This document shows positions 16,950-24,385 of a stretch of DNA of 27,146 nucleotides, piece after piece. Under the pieces are notes generated by a model. That model was not told where the DNA came from. It did no database searches and was given only the letters and a program-made list of their open reading frames with translations. Made by a program: the position numbers and the translations under genes. Numbering within the stretch: position 1 is the stretch's first letter; the number at the start of each line of letters is the position of its first letter. The DNA is from JACQFV01 sp964593585 (GTDB taxonomy: Bacteria > Zixibacteria > MSB-5A5 > WJJR01), in contig CAZQIZ010000032.1 in NCBI GenBank assembly GCA_964593585.1, forward strand, positions 1 through 27,146. The letters run 5' to 3'.

Positions 16950-17960
16950 TTACGAACTGGATGCGATGCGGTCGCGGGCTATTTGCGCCGCCTGACGGCA
17001 GGCGGCGGCGACGGCGAGCGCGACACGGAGTGAACGCGCACCCTCGATCAGGTCGACACGGGGACGGCGTCGCTCGACAATGGCCTGATGGAAGTCGTTT
17101 AGCTCATCTTCGAGGGCGTTGCGGTCGACCACGTCGGCGCCATGGCGCCCGATGGCGCGTCCGCGCCAGGAGGCGACCGGCGAGTAGCTCGCTTCCGGCG
17201 GCGACTGGCCGGTTTCAAAGAGACGGTAGGTCTCGGCGGCCTTCGCCTGCAGATCGATGCTGGTGTACCGGTTGATCGAAAAGACGCGCAGTTTGCGCAT
17301 CGGCGATGTCGAAATGCGCGAGGCGGTCAGATTGGCGACACAGCCGCCGGGGAAGGCGAGGCGGCAATTGGCGATGTCGTCGGTTTCGGACAGCACCGGC
17401 ACACCGGCGGCGCGGATCTCAACCGGCTCCTCCCCCACCAGCCAGCGGACCAGATCGATGTCATGGATCATCACTTCCAGCACGATGTCGGTGGAAAGCC
17501 CGCGCGGCGAGAACGAGTTGAGACGATGCGCCTCGATGAAACGCGGCGACTCGATCTGGTCGCGCACCGCCAGCACGGCGGGATTGTAGCGTTCAATCTG
17601 GCCGACCGCTCCGGTGCGATTCTGACTCTTGGCCAGCGCGACCAGTTGCTCGGCTTCGTCGTTGGTGGCCGCCAGCGGCTTCTCCACAAAGACATGGCGT
17701 CCGGCAATCAGCGCCGCCGACGCCAGGGAGAAATGCGACTCAGTCGGAGTGCAGACCACGATGGCCTCGGCCCGGGCGATGACCTCATCGGCGGACGCGC
17801 AGGGGTTCAATCCATGGAGCGCGGCCACTTCGCGATTCTTTGTGGAATCGGCATCGTAAACGCCGGCCAGGCGCCAGCGCGACGAGCCGGCCAACAGCCG
17901 CGCATGATGCACCCCCAGATGGCCGACGCCGATGACACCGATGGTGAGGCGTTCGGACAT
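16950..17960 (-). CDS. Gfo/Idh/MocA family oxidoreductase, GnnA-like by position
   Basis: NAD(P)-dependent sugar dehydrogenase family, 336 residues from the ATG at 17960 (a TTG two codons earlier is possible). It has the Rossmann motif GVGHLG (11-16), the catalytic EKPLA block (Lys94) and HDIDLVRWL (His166). The place between lpxA and lpxB resembles Acidithiobacillus, where gnnA beside lpxA oxidises the 3-position of UDP-GlcNAc, and a partner transaminase gnnB makes the 3-amino sugar used for amide-linked lipid A. No transaminase lies next to it here. Other envelope-sugar dehydrogenases are equally possible, so I give no symbol. Confidence 0.88.
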   Translation of the reverse strand: MSERLTIGVIGVGHLGVHHARLLAGSSRWRLAGVYDADSTKNREVAALHGLNPCASADEVIARAEAIVVCTPTESHFSLASAALIAGRHVFVEKPLAATNDEAEQLVALAKSQNRTGAVGQIERYNPAVLAVRDQIESPRFIEAHRLNSFSPRGLSTDIVLEVMIHDIDLVRWLVGEEPVEIRAAGVPVLSETDDIANCRLAFPGGCVANLTASRISTSPMRKLRVFSINRYTSIDLQAKAAETYRLFETGQSPPEASYSPVASWRGRAIGRHGADVVDRNALEDELNDFHQAIVERRRPRVDLIEGARSLRVALAVAAACRQAAQIARDRIASSS

Positions 17961-17968
17961 GGGCAATG

Positions 17969-18760
17969 TCAGCGGATGATGCCGCGTTCAGAGCGGGACG
18001 CGTACTCGATCATCAGCGCGGTCTCGGGCGTGTGCGGCCCCTCGCTCTTCAGTTTCTCCAGCGCCTGCGACATGTTCAGGCCGCTGCGGAACAACGTGCG
18101 GAAGGCGCGCGTGATCGCGCCGATCTGCTCCGGCGTGAAGCCGCGCCGTTCCAAACCGATGCGGTTGACCGAGAGCGTCTTGAGGGGGTAGCCACCGGTC
18201 GTGACATACGGGATAATGTCCTGCGTGACGCGGAAGCCGCCGCCCACCATGACGTGCGGCCCGATCAGGCAGAACTGGTGCACCACCGTGCCGCCGCCGA
18301 TGATCGCCCAGTCGCCGAGATGAACGTGGCCGCCCAATTGGACGGCGTTGGCAAGAATGACATGATGCCCCAACTCGTTGTCGTGCGCGACATGGGCGTA
18401 GGCCATGATCAGACAATCGGCGCCGACCACCGTCTTGCCGCTGGCGGTGGTGCCGCGGTTGAGTGTGGCGCATTCGCGGATCACGGTGCGGTCGCCGACA
18501 AACAGCTCGGTCGGCTGGCCGGCGTACTTGAGGTCCTGCGGCGGGTTGGAGAGGGCGGCGCCGTCGTAGACGCGCACTTCGCGTCCCAGACGCGCCCCGG
18601 CGGCGATACGGGCATGCGCGCCGATCACCGAGCCGGCGCCGATGCGGACATCGGCGTCGATGATGGCATAGGGTTCAACGATCACGCCGTGGTCCAGCTC
18701 GGCCTTCGGGTCGACTACGGCGGTCGGGTGAATGCGGGTCTCCGTCAACGTCTGCGTCAT
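17969..18760 (-). CDS. lpxA: UDP-N-acetylglucosamine O-acyltransferase
   Basis: First enzyme of lipid A synthesis, acylating UDP-GlcNAc (or its 3-amino analogue) with a hydroxyacyl-ACP chain; 263 residues against 262 in E. coli. It has left-handed beta-helix hexapeptide repeats (~10-190), catalytic His126 in YAHVAHD, NPPQDLKYAGQPTE, and a helical C-terminus ending RGIIR. Gly174 aligns with E. coli Gly173, where glycine leaves room for a long (C14-type) acyl chain, so a long primary chain is likely. The frame is open to 18823, but the ATG at 18760 gives the family length and has a GAGGA site. Confidence 0.96.
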   Translation of the reverse strand: MTQTLTETRIHPTAVVDPKAELDHGVIVEPYAIIDADVRIGAGSVIGAHARIAAGARLGREVRVYDGAALSNPPQDLKYAGQPTELFVGDRTVIRECATLNRGTTASGKTVVGADCLIMAYAHVAHDNELGHHVILANAVQLGGHVHLGDWAIIGGGTVVHQFCLIGPHVMVGGGFRVTQDIIPYVTTGGYPLKTLSVNRIGLERRGFTPEQIGAITRAFRTLFRSGLNMSQALEKLKSEGPHTPETALMIEYASRSERGIIR

Positions 18761-18866
18761 TCGTCCTCGATCTCGATACGCGCAATCCCGCACGGTCATC
18801 GCGCGGGATCGCAAAGAAATCAAATTCTGTCCCTTCGTACTGTCAAAAACGACCGTCCGTCGCCCT

Positions 18867-20267
18867 TCACTTCTCCATCAGCATCGCCATCATGGTCGCT
18901 TCAGTGACCAGTTGGTCGTCGACGTAGGCCTTGCCCGCGATCTTGCACATGCCGCGGCGGAAGGTGAGCATCTCGACCTCAAAGCGCAGTTGGTCGCCCG
19001 GACGCACCGGCTTGCGGAACCGGGCTTCGTCGATCCCCATGAAGTAGACCACCTTCGAGGACGGATCATCGATCATGTGCAGGAGCATCAACCCGCCTGC
19101 CTGCGCCATCGCCTCGACGATCATCACGCCCGGCATGACCGGGTGGTTGGGGAAATGCCCGACGAAGTAGGGCTCGTTGAAGGTCACGTTCTTGATCGCC
19201 ACCACGCGCTTGCCCGGATCGAGTTCGACCACCCGGTCGATCAGCAGCATCGGGTAGCGGTGCGGCATGATTTGGGCGATGGCCTGGGCGTCGAGGGCGA
19301 TGCCCTTGCCGGTGGCGGTCGGCGCTTTGAAACGGTCGGCGAGTCGCTTCTTTTCCATCTCGGCGCGAATCTTGCGGGCCAGCGCGACATTGGCGGCGTG
19401 ACCGGAGCGGGCCACCAGAATGTGCGCCTTGATCGGCGCGCCGACCAGCGCCAGATCGCCGATCAAGTCGAGGACTTTGTGTCGCACCGGCTCGTTGTAG
19501 AAACGCAGCGGCACGTCATTGAGCAGGCCGGTCTTGCCGATGAATACTTCGCCCTTGTAACCGAGCATCTGACGCACACGTTCGGCATCGGCCTGGGTCT
19601 TGCCGTTGTCGCAGATCACCAGGGCGTTGTCCAGCGAACCGCCCTTGATCAATCCCTCCTTGTAGAGGAACTCGACTTCCGAGAGAAAACAGAAGGTGCG
19701 CGCCGGCGCGAATTCGTCGGCATATTCCTCGCCCAGCGAAGTCAGCGTGGTATACTGCGTGCCCAGGGCCGGATTGCGATAGTCGACCATGTAGGTGACC
19801 CGGAAGGTCTCGTGCGGCAGGCAGATCAGATCGACACCGCGGGCCGGCTCGGAGTAGGTGATCGGACCATCGGGCTCGAAGTAGTTTTTGGGCTCGTCCT
19901 GCGACTCGATGCCTGAGGCCAGGAGGACGTCGACAAACGGCTTGGCGGAACCGTCGATGATCGGCGGCTCGATATTGTCCAGCTCGCAGATGCAGTTGTC
20001 GATCTCCAGTCCGGCCAACGCCGAGAGCACATGCTCCACCGTGTGCACCTTGGCCTCGCCCTGGGCGATGGTGGTGCCGCGGTTGACGTCGATGACGAAA
20101 TCGATGTCGGCCTTCAGATCGGCGGTGCCGGAACCGTTGGGCACCCGGAAGACGACGCCGGTCCCCGCCGGGGCCGGCAGAAAACGGATCGTGGAGGTGA
20201 CGCCGGTGTGCAATCCGGCGCCGGAGAGTGTGCCGGGTTTCTGAATGGTGCGCTGCTGTTTATGCAT
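18867..20267 (-). CDS. lpxC/fabZ: Bifunctional LpxC deacetylase / FabZ dehydratase fusion
   Basis: A 466-residue fusion. The N-terminal part (~1-305) is LpxC, the zinc-dependent deacetylase that commits UDP-acyl-GlcNAc to lipid A. It has TVEH (Glu78, His79), the second-zinc-site RHKVLDLIGD (His263, Asp267) and catalytic His290. The C-terminal part (~320-466) is FabZ, the 3-hydroxyacyl-ACP dehydratase, with MPHRYPM (His336) and GHFPNHPVMPG followed by Glu385. Both active sites look intact. This fusion is known from Bacteroidetes, Chlorobi and related FCB groups. It places the two enzymes that compete for the 3-hydroxyacyl pool in one chain. The start has only a weak GGCGG site. Confidence 0.97.
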   Translation of the reverse strand: MHKQQRTIQKPGTLSGAGLHTGVTSTIRFLPAPAGTGVVFRVPNGSGTADLKADIDFVIDVNRGTTIAQGEAKVHTVEHVLSALAGLEIDNCICELDNIEPPIIDGSAKPFVDVLLASGIESQDEPKNYFEPDGPITYSEPARGVDLICLPHETFRVTYMVDYRNPALGTQYTTLTSLGEEYADEFAPARTFCFLSEVEFLYKEGLIKGGSLDNALVICDNGKTQADAERVRQMLGYKGEVFIGKTGLLNDVPLRFYNEPVRHKVLDLIGDLALVGAPIKAHILVARSGHAANVALARKIRAEMEKKRLADRFKAPTATGKGIALDAQAIAQIMPHRYPMLLIDRVVELDPGKRVVAIKNVTFNEPYFVGHFPNHPVMPGVMIVEAMAQAGGLMLLHMIDDPSSKVVYFMGIDEARFRKPVRPGDQLRFEVEMLTFRRGMCKIAGKAYVDDQLVTEATMMAMLMEK

Positions 20268-20315
20268 GATCCGCCCGCGGGCCCGTTGGGATATCGCCTA
20301 TTCGCCGTCGCGCCG

Positions 20316-20369
20316 GTCCGAACACCCGTTCGGACATTGGCGATAACGATCGGTATTTCAATATCGCCA
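20316..20369 (-). promoter_or_regulatory. Two inverted repeats in the leader of lpxC-fabZ
   Basis: The 250-base gap before lpxC-fabZ (20268-20517) holds a hairpin with a perfect 7-bp stem (GTCCGAA / TTCGGAC, 20316-20335, 6-base loop). Next to it is an 8-bp inverted repeat (TGGCGATA 20338-20345 / TATCGCCA 20362-20369, 16-base spacer). Neither is followed by a T-run on the minus strand, so they are not plain terminators. They could be operator sites or leader structure. I saw no convincing -35/-10 pair in the gap. Confidence 0.35.
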
Positions 20370-20517
20370 TTTCCGGGCGGCCGCAACAAGGGCATGTTTG
20401 AGGCCGATTTCAGAATGCTGCCATTGGCGCCGCAATCGTAGGGGCAGGTCTGAGACATGCCCAAAGGGATTCGAATTGCGATTGTGGCGAGATCCGCGCC
20501 CCGTCGGCGCGGGACGG

Positions 20518-21273
20518 CTACACCCGTCCCAACCAGGCACGCAGGGCGGTCTGGCAGAGGAGAATGTAGTTGGAAACCAGATCTGGCGCGATGACGTGGA
20601 CCTTCGTTTTGAACGAGGCAAGCTTGGCGATCGGGGTGGTGAAGTTCTCGGCGTCGGCCGACTGGAACATGGCCATGAGGACGGCCAGCTGATCGATCAG
20701 TTGCTTTTTGGCTTCTTCGTTGGCGCTGCGCACCGCCGACAGTTCGGCAAAGAACGCCGAGACTTCATCGGCGAAATGCTGCTCGGCCAGTTCCTGAGCG
20801 TCATCAGACACGGCAGTTTCATTCACCGGCGAGGGCGTTGCGGCGGGCACCGCAGTGTCAACCACCGGATCGGCCTCCAAGGTCGCGGTGGCCGAGACGA
20901 CATCGCCGGACACAGATGCCACTGGTGTTGGCGTCGGAGCGGCTGAACGTGTGAGATGCACGGAGGGCGAATCGTTGCCCGTTCTGACACCCGTCGCCGC
21001 GGTGACAGGCAGCGGCGGATCCGGTACATGCTCCTGCCCCTTCAGCCGAATACGGTAGGCGGTGGCGTTGCCGTGATCGTCGAGGGACGAGGCCTTAAGA
21101 GTGAGCCGTCCCGCCTGCACCAGTTCGCGCAGGGCGCTGAAGATCTCGCTTTCGTTGATCTTCGGAAACTTGCGCACGATGAAGTCGGAATGGATCGACT
21201 GACCGGGCTGTTGGTGCGCGGTAATTTCCAGCAGGAGCCAGACGGCTTCTTTCAGACCGGGATCGACAGGCAT
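20518..21273 (-). CDS. Protein of unknown function: wHTH-like N-terminus, Pro/Thr linker, helical C-terminus
   Basis: Not recognised. The 251-residue protein from the ATG at 21273 (GAGG 6 bases upstream; the frame is open to 21348 but without a good start) has three parts. Residues 1-80 are helical then beta-like, with DFIVRKFPKINESEIFSALRE followed by LVQAGRLTLK, which looks like a winged-helix fold. Residues 85-155 are a low-complexity linker rich in Pro, Thr, Ala and Val. Residues 157-251 are helical, with a likely coiled coil around LAEQHFADEVSAFFAEL to QLAVLMAMFQ. There is no signal peptide. It lies upstream of lpxC-fabZ on the same strand, but a 250-base gap suggests separate control. 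Confidence 0.7.
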   Translation of the reverse strand: MPVDPGLKEAVWLLLEITAHQQPGQSIHSDFIVRKFPKINESEIFSALRELVQAGRLTLKASSLDDHGNATAYRIRLKGQEHVPDPPLPVTAATGVRTGNDSPSVHLTRSAAPTPTPVASVSGDVVSATATLEADPVVDTAVPAATPSPVNETAVSDDAQELAEQHFADEVSAFFAELSAVRSANEEAKKQLIDQLAVLMAMFQSADAENFTTPIAKLASFKTKVHVIAPDLVSNYILLCQTALRAWLGRV

Positions 21274-21518
21274 GGCAACCTCGCGACTCTGGGAATCTCC
21301 GGCGCGGTTGCGCGCGCGGAGGGTGTGACCAATCCGTTCCGACGACATGCGGCGTCAGCGAACTGCCCTACCTGATAGATCGGCAACCAATCCGGTCGGC
21401 TTTAGAGTCGCGCCCGGACGGCAGTCCCCCGTACCCGACCTCCGCTCGGTAGGACCTTCGTTCCGCCGTCGACTCCAACCGGCCGCCTGCCTGATGGGAT
21501 GCCTTCCAGTGAGTCGTC

Positions 21519-21555
21519 ATCCCAAGACCCGGCGCTGTTGGCCGGGTCTTGGGAT
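21519..21555. repeat. 15-bp-stem palindrome
   Basis: A perfect 15-bp stem (ATCCCAAGACCCGGC / GCCGGGTCTTGGGAT) with a 7-base loop GCTGTTG. The stem is long and GC-rich but no T-run follows on either strand, so it is closer to an extragenic palindromic repeat or transposon-end relic than a standard terminator. Confidence 0.6.
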
Positions 21556-21578
21556 CCTTGTTGCTCGCACAGTCGGGC

Positions 21579-21599
21579 GGGCGATCACAAGGATCGCCC
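21579..21599. repeat. 8-bp-stem palindrome, REP-like
   Basis: GGGCGATC-ACAAG-GATCGCCC, an 8-bp perfect stem with a 5-base loop, 23 bases from the larger palindrome. The pair in one intergenic space suggests a cluster of small extragenic repeats. Copy number in the genome cannot be judged from this window. Confidence 0.5.
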
Positions 21600-21724
21600 C
21601 TACGGGGAGCGTCGTTGGAATGGTAGGGCCGAATCTGGTGTTCGCCTGGCTCTTCAACACGCGGGGCTGATTCGATCGTACTAGGACAGAGGTTTAAAGC
21701 CCCTCGCCCGGCCGAATCTTGGAT

Positions 21725-22213
21725 CTACGCCACGTTCCACAACGTGCGGTCGAGGTTGCGGTACTGAATCGACTCGGCGACATGCTGCGGATGAATGTCG
21801 ATGGTGCCGTCGAGATCGGCGATGGTGCGGGAGACTTTCAGGATGCGGTCGTAGGCACGTGCCGATAATCCCAATTTTGTGATGGCTCGGCGGAGCAGTT
21901 CGAGGGATTCGTTGTCGATGGGGCAGTAGGTGCGCAGGTGCTTTGATTCCATGTGCGCGTTGCAGTAGACGCCCTTCTCGCTCTTGAACCGTTCGAGTTG
22001 ACGGTCGCGCGCTTGATTGACGCGTTTGCGAATCTGTTCCGACGGCTCTCCCGCTTCCTCTGACGACAACTCTTTGAACTTTACCGCTGGGACTTCGATG
22101 TGAATGTCGATGCGGTCGAGGAGTGGTCCTGAGATCTTCGGCATGTACTGCGTGATCTTCTGCTGACTGCAGCTGCACTCATGAATCGGCGATCCGAAGA
22201 AGCCACACGGACA
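21725..22213 (-). pseudogene. 3' remnant of a comM/yifB (Mg chelatase-like ATPase) gene
   Basis: Reading the minus strand through 22213 gives CPCGFFGSPIHECSCSQQKI, then TQYMPKISGPLLDRIDIHIEVP and a normal C-terminal domain ending RNLDRTLWNVA. This is the last third of the ComM/YifB family: the zinc-like CPCG...CxC motif, the arginine-finger region and the Mg-chelatase C-terminal domain. Upstream of the CPCG the family sequence stops abruptly, where family members normally read MNPCPCG. The frame then meets a TAG about 60 bases further on. The Walker A and B part, about 300 residues, is missing, so the gene is truncated and surely not functional as an ATPase. Confidence 0.85.
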
Positions 22214-22221
22214 TCCCTGCG

Positions 22222-22659
22222 TTGCCTTTTTGTCATGCCCGGTTAGTCGCCCGTCGTCCTCCGAATCCGGCCTATCCTAAGTCGTTGAACAGCTTGGGAG
22301 AGCACATCCGCAAGCGGCGACTGGACCTAAAACTGACTCAGAAACAAGCCGCGGAGATCATCGGAGTGACCGAATCAGCTATCTGGAACTGGGAAGGCAA
22401 TGAATCCCGGCCATTCTGGCGGTACTGGGGTGCGATTCGGGACTTTCTGGGCTACGACCCCTTCCCGCCGTCTTCGACTTTGGCGGAGAAACTGGTCTCT
22501 GTCCGGAAGCTCCGAGGGCTGTCCCAGAAGGAGGCGGCCAGGCAGCTGGGAGTGGACCCGTCGACCTTGGCACGATGGGAGCGCGGGACCGGCAAGCCGA
22601 GCATGCGCCTGGCAAGCCGAGTCGGGCGGTTATTGAGCGGTCAGGGCGATTCGAGATAG
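22222..22659 (+). CDS. Tandem HTH (XRE-type) DNA-binding protein
   Basis: A 145-residue protein with two helix-turn-helix domains, about 24-76 (HIRKRRLDLKLTQKQAAEII, then a GVTESAIWNWE recognition helix) and 87-139 (GLSQKEAARQLGVDPSTLARW). The linker text GYDPFPP and the N-terminal RRPPNPAYPK are typical of a small XRE-like family scattered through many phyla. A role in transcription control is likely; the target is unknown. The start is uncertain: TTG at 22222 keeps the whole family N-terminus but has no ribosome-binding site, and TTGs near 22282 are alternatives. It begins just beyond the comM breakpoint, on the opposite strand, so its arrival may have caused the truncation. Confidence 0.75.
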   Translation: MPFCHARLVARRPPNPAYPKSLNSLGEHIRKRRLDLKLTQKQAAEIIGVTESAIWNWEGNESRPFWRYWGAIRDFLGYDPFPPSSTLAEKLVSVRKLRGLSQKEAARQLGVDPSTLARWERGTGKPSMRLASRVGRLLSGQGDSR

Positions 22660-22737
22660 AATCACCGTTGCCCGTAAACTCGCGGGGGCAATCCGCACGA
22701 CAGATCCGGCTAGGTGCTGATTGAGACCTGCCGCTCG

Positions 22738-24237
22738 TCACGGACAGGGCGCGCAGAAGGACTGCCGTGGATCGGCATGCCGAAACACTACCGCGATCAT
22801 CTCCACGACATCGACCACATCTGTGCACCCTGAGCAATCGACATCGGTCAAACCATCAATGCAGCCCACCGGCGTGCACGCAGCATCGCTAATTGCACTG
22901 CCGTTGCGGAATGCCCGGTCGATGATGCGGACAAGATCGGCCATATCCGAGACCCCATCGCATACGGGGTCCGCCTGGCATGGGCAACCGCAAGGCGCGG
23001 CAGAACACTCTTGGTCTTCGTGGGGACGAAGGAAGGGGTTGATGAGGGAACTTTCGATGCCGGACCACTCGTGAGCACCATCCTGGTCCAAATCCGTCAC
23101 CTGAAAGTTGATGGCCACCTCCCAGGTACACCGCAGTACGAAGTCGCCAAGATTCTCATCCCACTCCCAAACCCGAGTACTGTCCTGCTTGATGAGCAAC
23201 TCGTCGAGCCCGTCGCAGTCCATATCAAATGCTAAGACATCGTGATTGCCCGCTCCGCGGACGGAGTGCTCAAAGGTGCGGACAATTTCGAATGAATTGT
23301 CGCCGGTCGGCTTAAGCAGCCATGCCCTGGACACGAAATCAGGGCGGACGCTTCCGATAAGCGCATAGAGAACGCCATCGGGCTTGGGGCGACATGCAAC
23401 CGCGCTCCAGTATACGCCGTCAACGCTGTCCGGTCCGACTCGGCCCCCGTAATTGAGCGCTTGGCCGTCAAACTCAAACAGGGAGTAACCCCAGTAGTTG
23501 CCCGTGATGAATTCGATGCGCCCATCGCCATCAAAGTCGCCAACCGCTGATTGGCCAAATGTCTTCCGAGGGGCCGGCGCTCTGGCAATCACGACGATAG
23601 TGTCAAGCGCGGAATTGTAGTCAGCCAAGGCCACTTCGGACGCACCCCCCAAGTTCGATGCAGCGAGGTAGATCTCCCGATACGCATCGTCGTCCACCTC
23701 TACAACCATCGGATGCATTGCCACGTTCATCGATGGAAAGACGAGCCGTGCACGCAGGCGCCAGTCCGGAGCCGAATATATCTCAATCCAGCCGTCTCCG
23801 GTGAAAGGCGCACTGGCCCCTTGTGCTATGAGCTCCATGTTCCCGTCCAGATCCAAGTCGGCCGTCAACCATGGTGCAACATCATGGATAGGCAACGTCT
23901 CGGCTGAGTAGGTCAAGTCTCCCTTAATCACATAGCGCAACACCGGGTCCCCGAGGTTCCCTCCCGCGATCACGAACAAATGAGTGGCTTTGAGTTCGCA
24001 ATCGGAATAATGCGCGACTTGCTCCCTCGGCAGCAGGATGTCGGGCAGCGGCATGCAGGTCGCGTCTCCAATCGTGTTCTCGCCATGTTGCGACGCTGAG
24101 TGGCGCGTCGGCTGCTCATAAGTAATTCCCGGCGTTGATTCGGCTGCGGGCGAATTAGTTTGCCGCGCAGTCGAAACCCGACCAACGACAGTCGCCATTA
24201 GCAACATGAGGCCGAACCCCGCACGCACTAATCTCAT
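22738..24237 (-). CDS. Secreted FG-GAP/VCBS-repeat protein with dockerin-like C-terminus
   Basis: A 499-residue protein from the ATG at 24237 (the frame is open to a TTG at 24246). The signal peptide is at ~1-24 (MRLVRAGFGLMLLMATVVG). The body holds at least four calcium-binding-type FG-GAP/VCBS motifs: DLDLDGNMEL (~127), DFDGDGRIEF (~234), DMDCDGLDEL (~338) and DLDQDGAHEW (~382), consistent with a beta-propeller. The last ~85 residues are cysteine-rich with two EF-hand-like dockerin repeats (DPVCDGVSDMADLVR and DVDCSGCTDVVDVVE). I recall similar C-termini in Zixibacteria proteins. It is probably surface-attached or secreted; ligand unknown. Base composition is lower in GC than in the lpx and atp genes. 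Confidence 0.85.
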   Translation of the reverse strand: MRLVRAGFGLMLLMATVVGRVSTARQTNSPAAESTPGITYEQPTRHSASQHGENTIGDATCMPLPDILLPREQVAHYSDCELKATHLFVIAGGNLGDPVLRYVIKGDLTYSAETLPIHDVAPWLTADLDLDGNMELIAQGASAPFTGDGWIEIYSAPDWRLRARLVFPSMNVAMHPMVVEVDDDAYREIYLAASNLGGASEVALADYNSALDTIVVIARAPAPRKTFGQSAVGDFDGDGRIEFITGNYWGYSLFEFDGQALNYGGRVGPDSVDGVYWSAVACRPKPDGVLYALIGSVRPDFVSRAWLLKPTGDNSFEIVRTFEHSVRGAGNHDVLAFDMDCDGLDELLIKQDSTRVWEWDENLGDFVLRCTWEVAINFQVTDLDQDGAHEWSGIESSLINPFLRPHEDQECSAAPCGCPCQADPVCDGVSDMADLVRIIDRAFRNGSAISDAACTPVGCIDGLTDVDCSGCTDVVDVVEMIAVVFRHADPRQSFCAPCP

Positions 24238-24385
24238 TTGCAACAATCACTCACCCGAAATACAGTGTTGGATCCAAGCATGCGTGCAGTAGTGGTCTGC
24301 TATGTGGGCGAGCACTTCCACGAGAGGGATGCCGCCCGTCGGCTACCTCAGCAAAGGATATCGCCACCAAATACGACCAATTCAG

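Larger units (their letters stand above)
21274..21724. other. Gene-free stretch with two palindromes
   Basis: About 450 bases without a supportable gene, between the unknown-function gene and the comM remnant. It contains the two strong hairpins annotated separately. The rest (21274-21510 and 21600-21724) shows no ribosome-binding site with a plausible frame, no tRNA-like fold and no recognised motif. Confidence 0.5.

Noticed and set aside
15489..17033. Plus-strand open frame of 514 codons opposite lpxB/waaA
   Set aside because: Antisense to intact lipid A genes; low-complexity Gly/Arg/Asp-rich translation.
20398..20946. Plus-strand open frame over the lpxC leader and the unknown-function gene
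   Set aside because: It runs antisense to a frame with a better start, and its translation is of the shadow type.
21347..21684. Small plus-strand open frames through the palindromes
   Set aside because: They arise from hairpin repeats, without ribosome-binding sites or recognisable protein features.
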